From Phascolarctobacterium succinatutens CAG:287 (lineage in GTDB: Bacteria > Bacillota > Negativicutes > Acidaminococcales > Acidaminococcaceae), in assembly GCF_000434895.1 (NCBI RefSeq), contig NZ_FR892795.1, positions 85,980-149,979 on the forward strand: DNA of 64,000 bases, in the 5' to 3' direction. Within the stretch, counting starts at the first letter, position 1. Each line of letters starts with the position of its first letter. Shown piece by piece: positions 63,904 through 64,000 of the stretch. Under the pieces are notes generated by a model. That model saw only the letters and a program-made list of their open reading frames with translations. It made no database searches and had not been told where the DNA came from. The translations under genes were made by a program, and so were the position numbers.

Positions 63904-64000
63904 AAAGACTTTAAAGTTGCTCCCTTCCAGATATTTTTGTGCTAATATAGATATGAAGACAGTGAAAAACTATCTATTACCTCTAACAGCTTTCCTATAC

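Noticed and set aside
63953..64000. Gene start MKTVKNYLLPLTAFL at the right edge
   Set aside because: No ribosome site precedes it, and the ATG lies only five bases after the likely -10 box, so it probably precedes or coincides with the transcription start.

Overview
The window looks like a chromosomal segment of an anaerobic, Gram-negative-type Firmicute (class Negativicutes, possibly an Acidaminococcaceae/Phascolarctobacterium-like gut organism). The phylum-level inference rests on a TonB-dependent receptor and periplasmic lipoproteins (an outer membrane), a four-subunit 2-oxoacid:ferredoxin oxidoreductase operon, a nickel lactate racemase, tandem DUF445 proteins, strong AGGAGG ribosome sites and moderate GC content. 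The genus is a guess; no rRNA is present. Genes are densely packed, mostly on the minus strand, and separated by clear intrinsic terminators. Four tRNA genes are present (Arg-CCT, Gly-CCC, Ala-GGC, Thr-CGT). There is no CRISPR array, insertion sequence or prophage.

Layout. 0-4 kb: a truncated DUF190 gene, a fluoroacetyl-CoA-thioesterase-like hotdog protein, a HipBA toxin-antitoxin pair beside tRNA-Arg, and two unknown proteins. 4-9.5 kb: polyphosphate metabolism (ppk1 with a degenerate Ppx/GppA-HD paralogue, and divergently an intact Ppx/GppA-HD). 9.5-15.7 kb: a DUF697-like protein, an orphan antitoxin-like 50-residue protein, an M20 peptidase, MntP, a two-gene ThrE-type exporter, a uracil-DNA-glycosylase-like protein and a DcuC-type carrier. 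15.8-19.2 kb: an envelope operon (GtrA, lipid kinase, LtaS-like sulfatase). 19.4-21 kb: relics of a duplicated locus.

20.5-31.8 kb is the most striking accessory region: a largely extracytoplasmic redox island. It encodes TatA and TatC, three Tat-signal proteins (an Fe-S-flavoprotein-like reductase, a flavodoxin and a DUF362 protein), a cytoplasmic paralogue of the first, a NapH-like membrane 4Fe-4S protein, a small Cys-rich membrane protein, a cupin, an exported carboxymuconolactone-decarboxylase-like protein, a cyclophilin-like lipoprotein, an exported alpha/beta hydrolase and a phosphatase-like lipoprotein. At least seven promoters here share a TTGACT-type -35 box, a dyad and a 19-bp spacer, the signature of MerR-family (NmlR/AdhR-like) control, although no MerR gene lies in the window.

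33.2-40.1 kb is a single transcription unit that starts with a nitrogenase-component-1-like protein and continues with a FecBCD-type ABC importer and a TonB-dependent receptor. This suggests import, and perhaps reductive processing, of a metal chelate or tetrapyrrole. Two LysR genes and a metallo-beta-lactamase-fold hydrolase follow.

43.4-48.2 kb: the korDABC operon, an orphan HlyD-like lipoprotein, tcdA and a 22-residue microprotein gene with its own promoter, ribosome site and terminator. 48.7-51.8 kb: two DUF445 genes and an XRE regulator. 52-54.8 kb: a TrpXYZ-like ABC importer with an internal terminator. 55-58.8 kb: a DhaL-DhaK-LsrF-like-VOC-SorC operon resembling a variant of AI-2/keto-sugar phosphate catabolism. 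58.9-63.7 kb: an M23 peptidase with an unusual repeated N-terminus, two tRNAs, an XRE regulator, larA and an EamA transporter. The right edge carries tandem operator-like palindromes upstream of an unseen gene.
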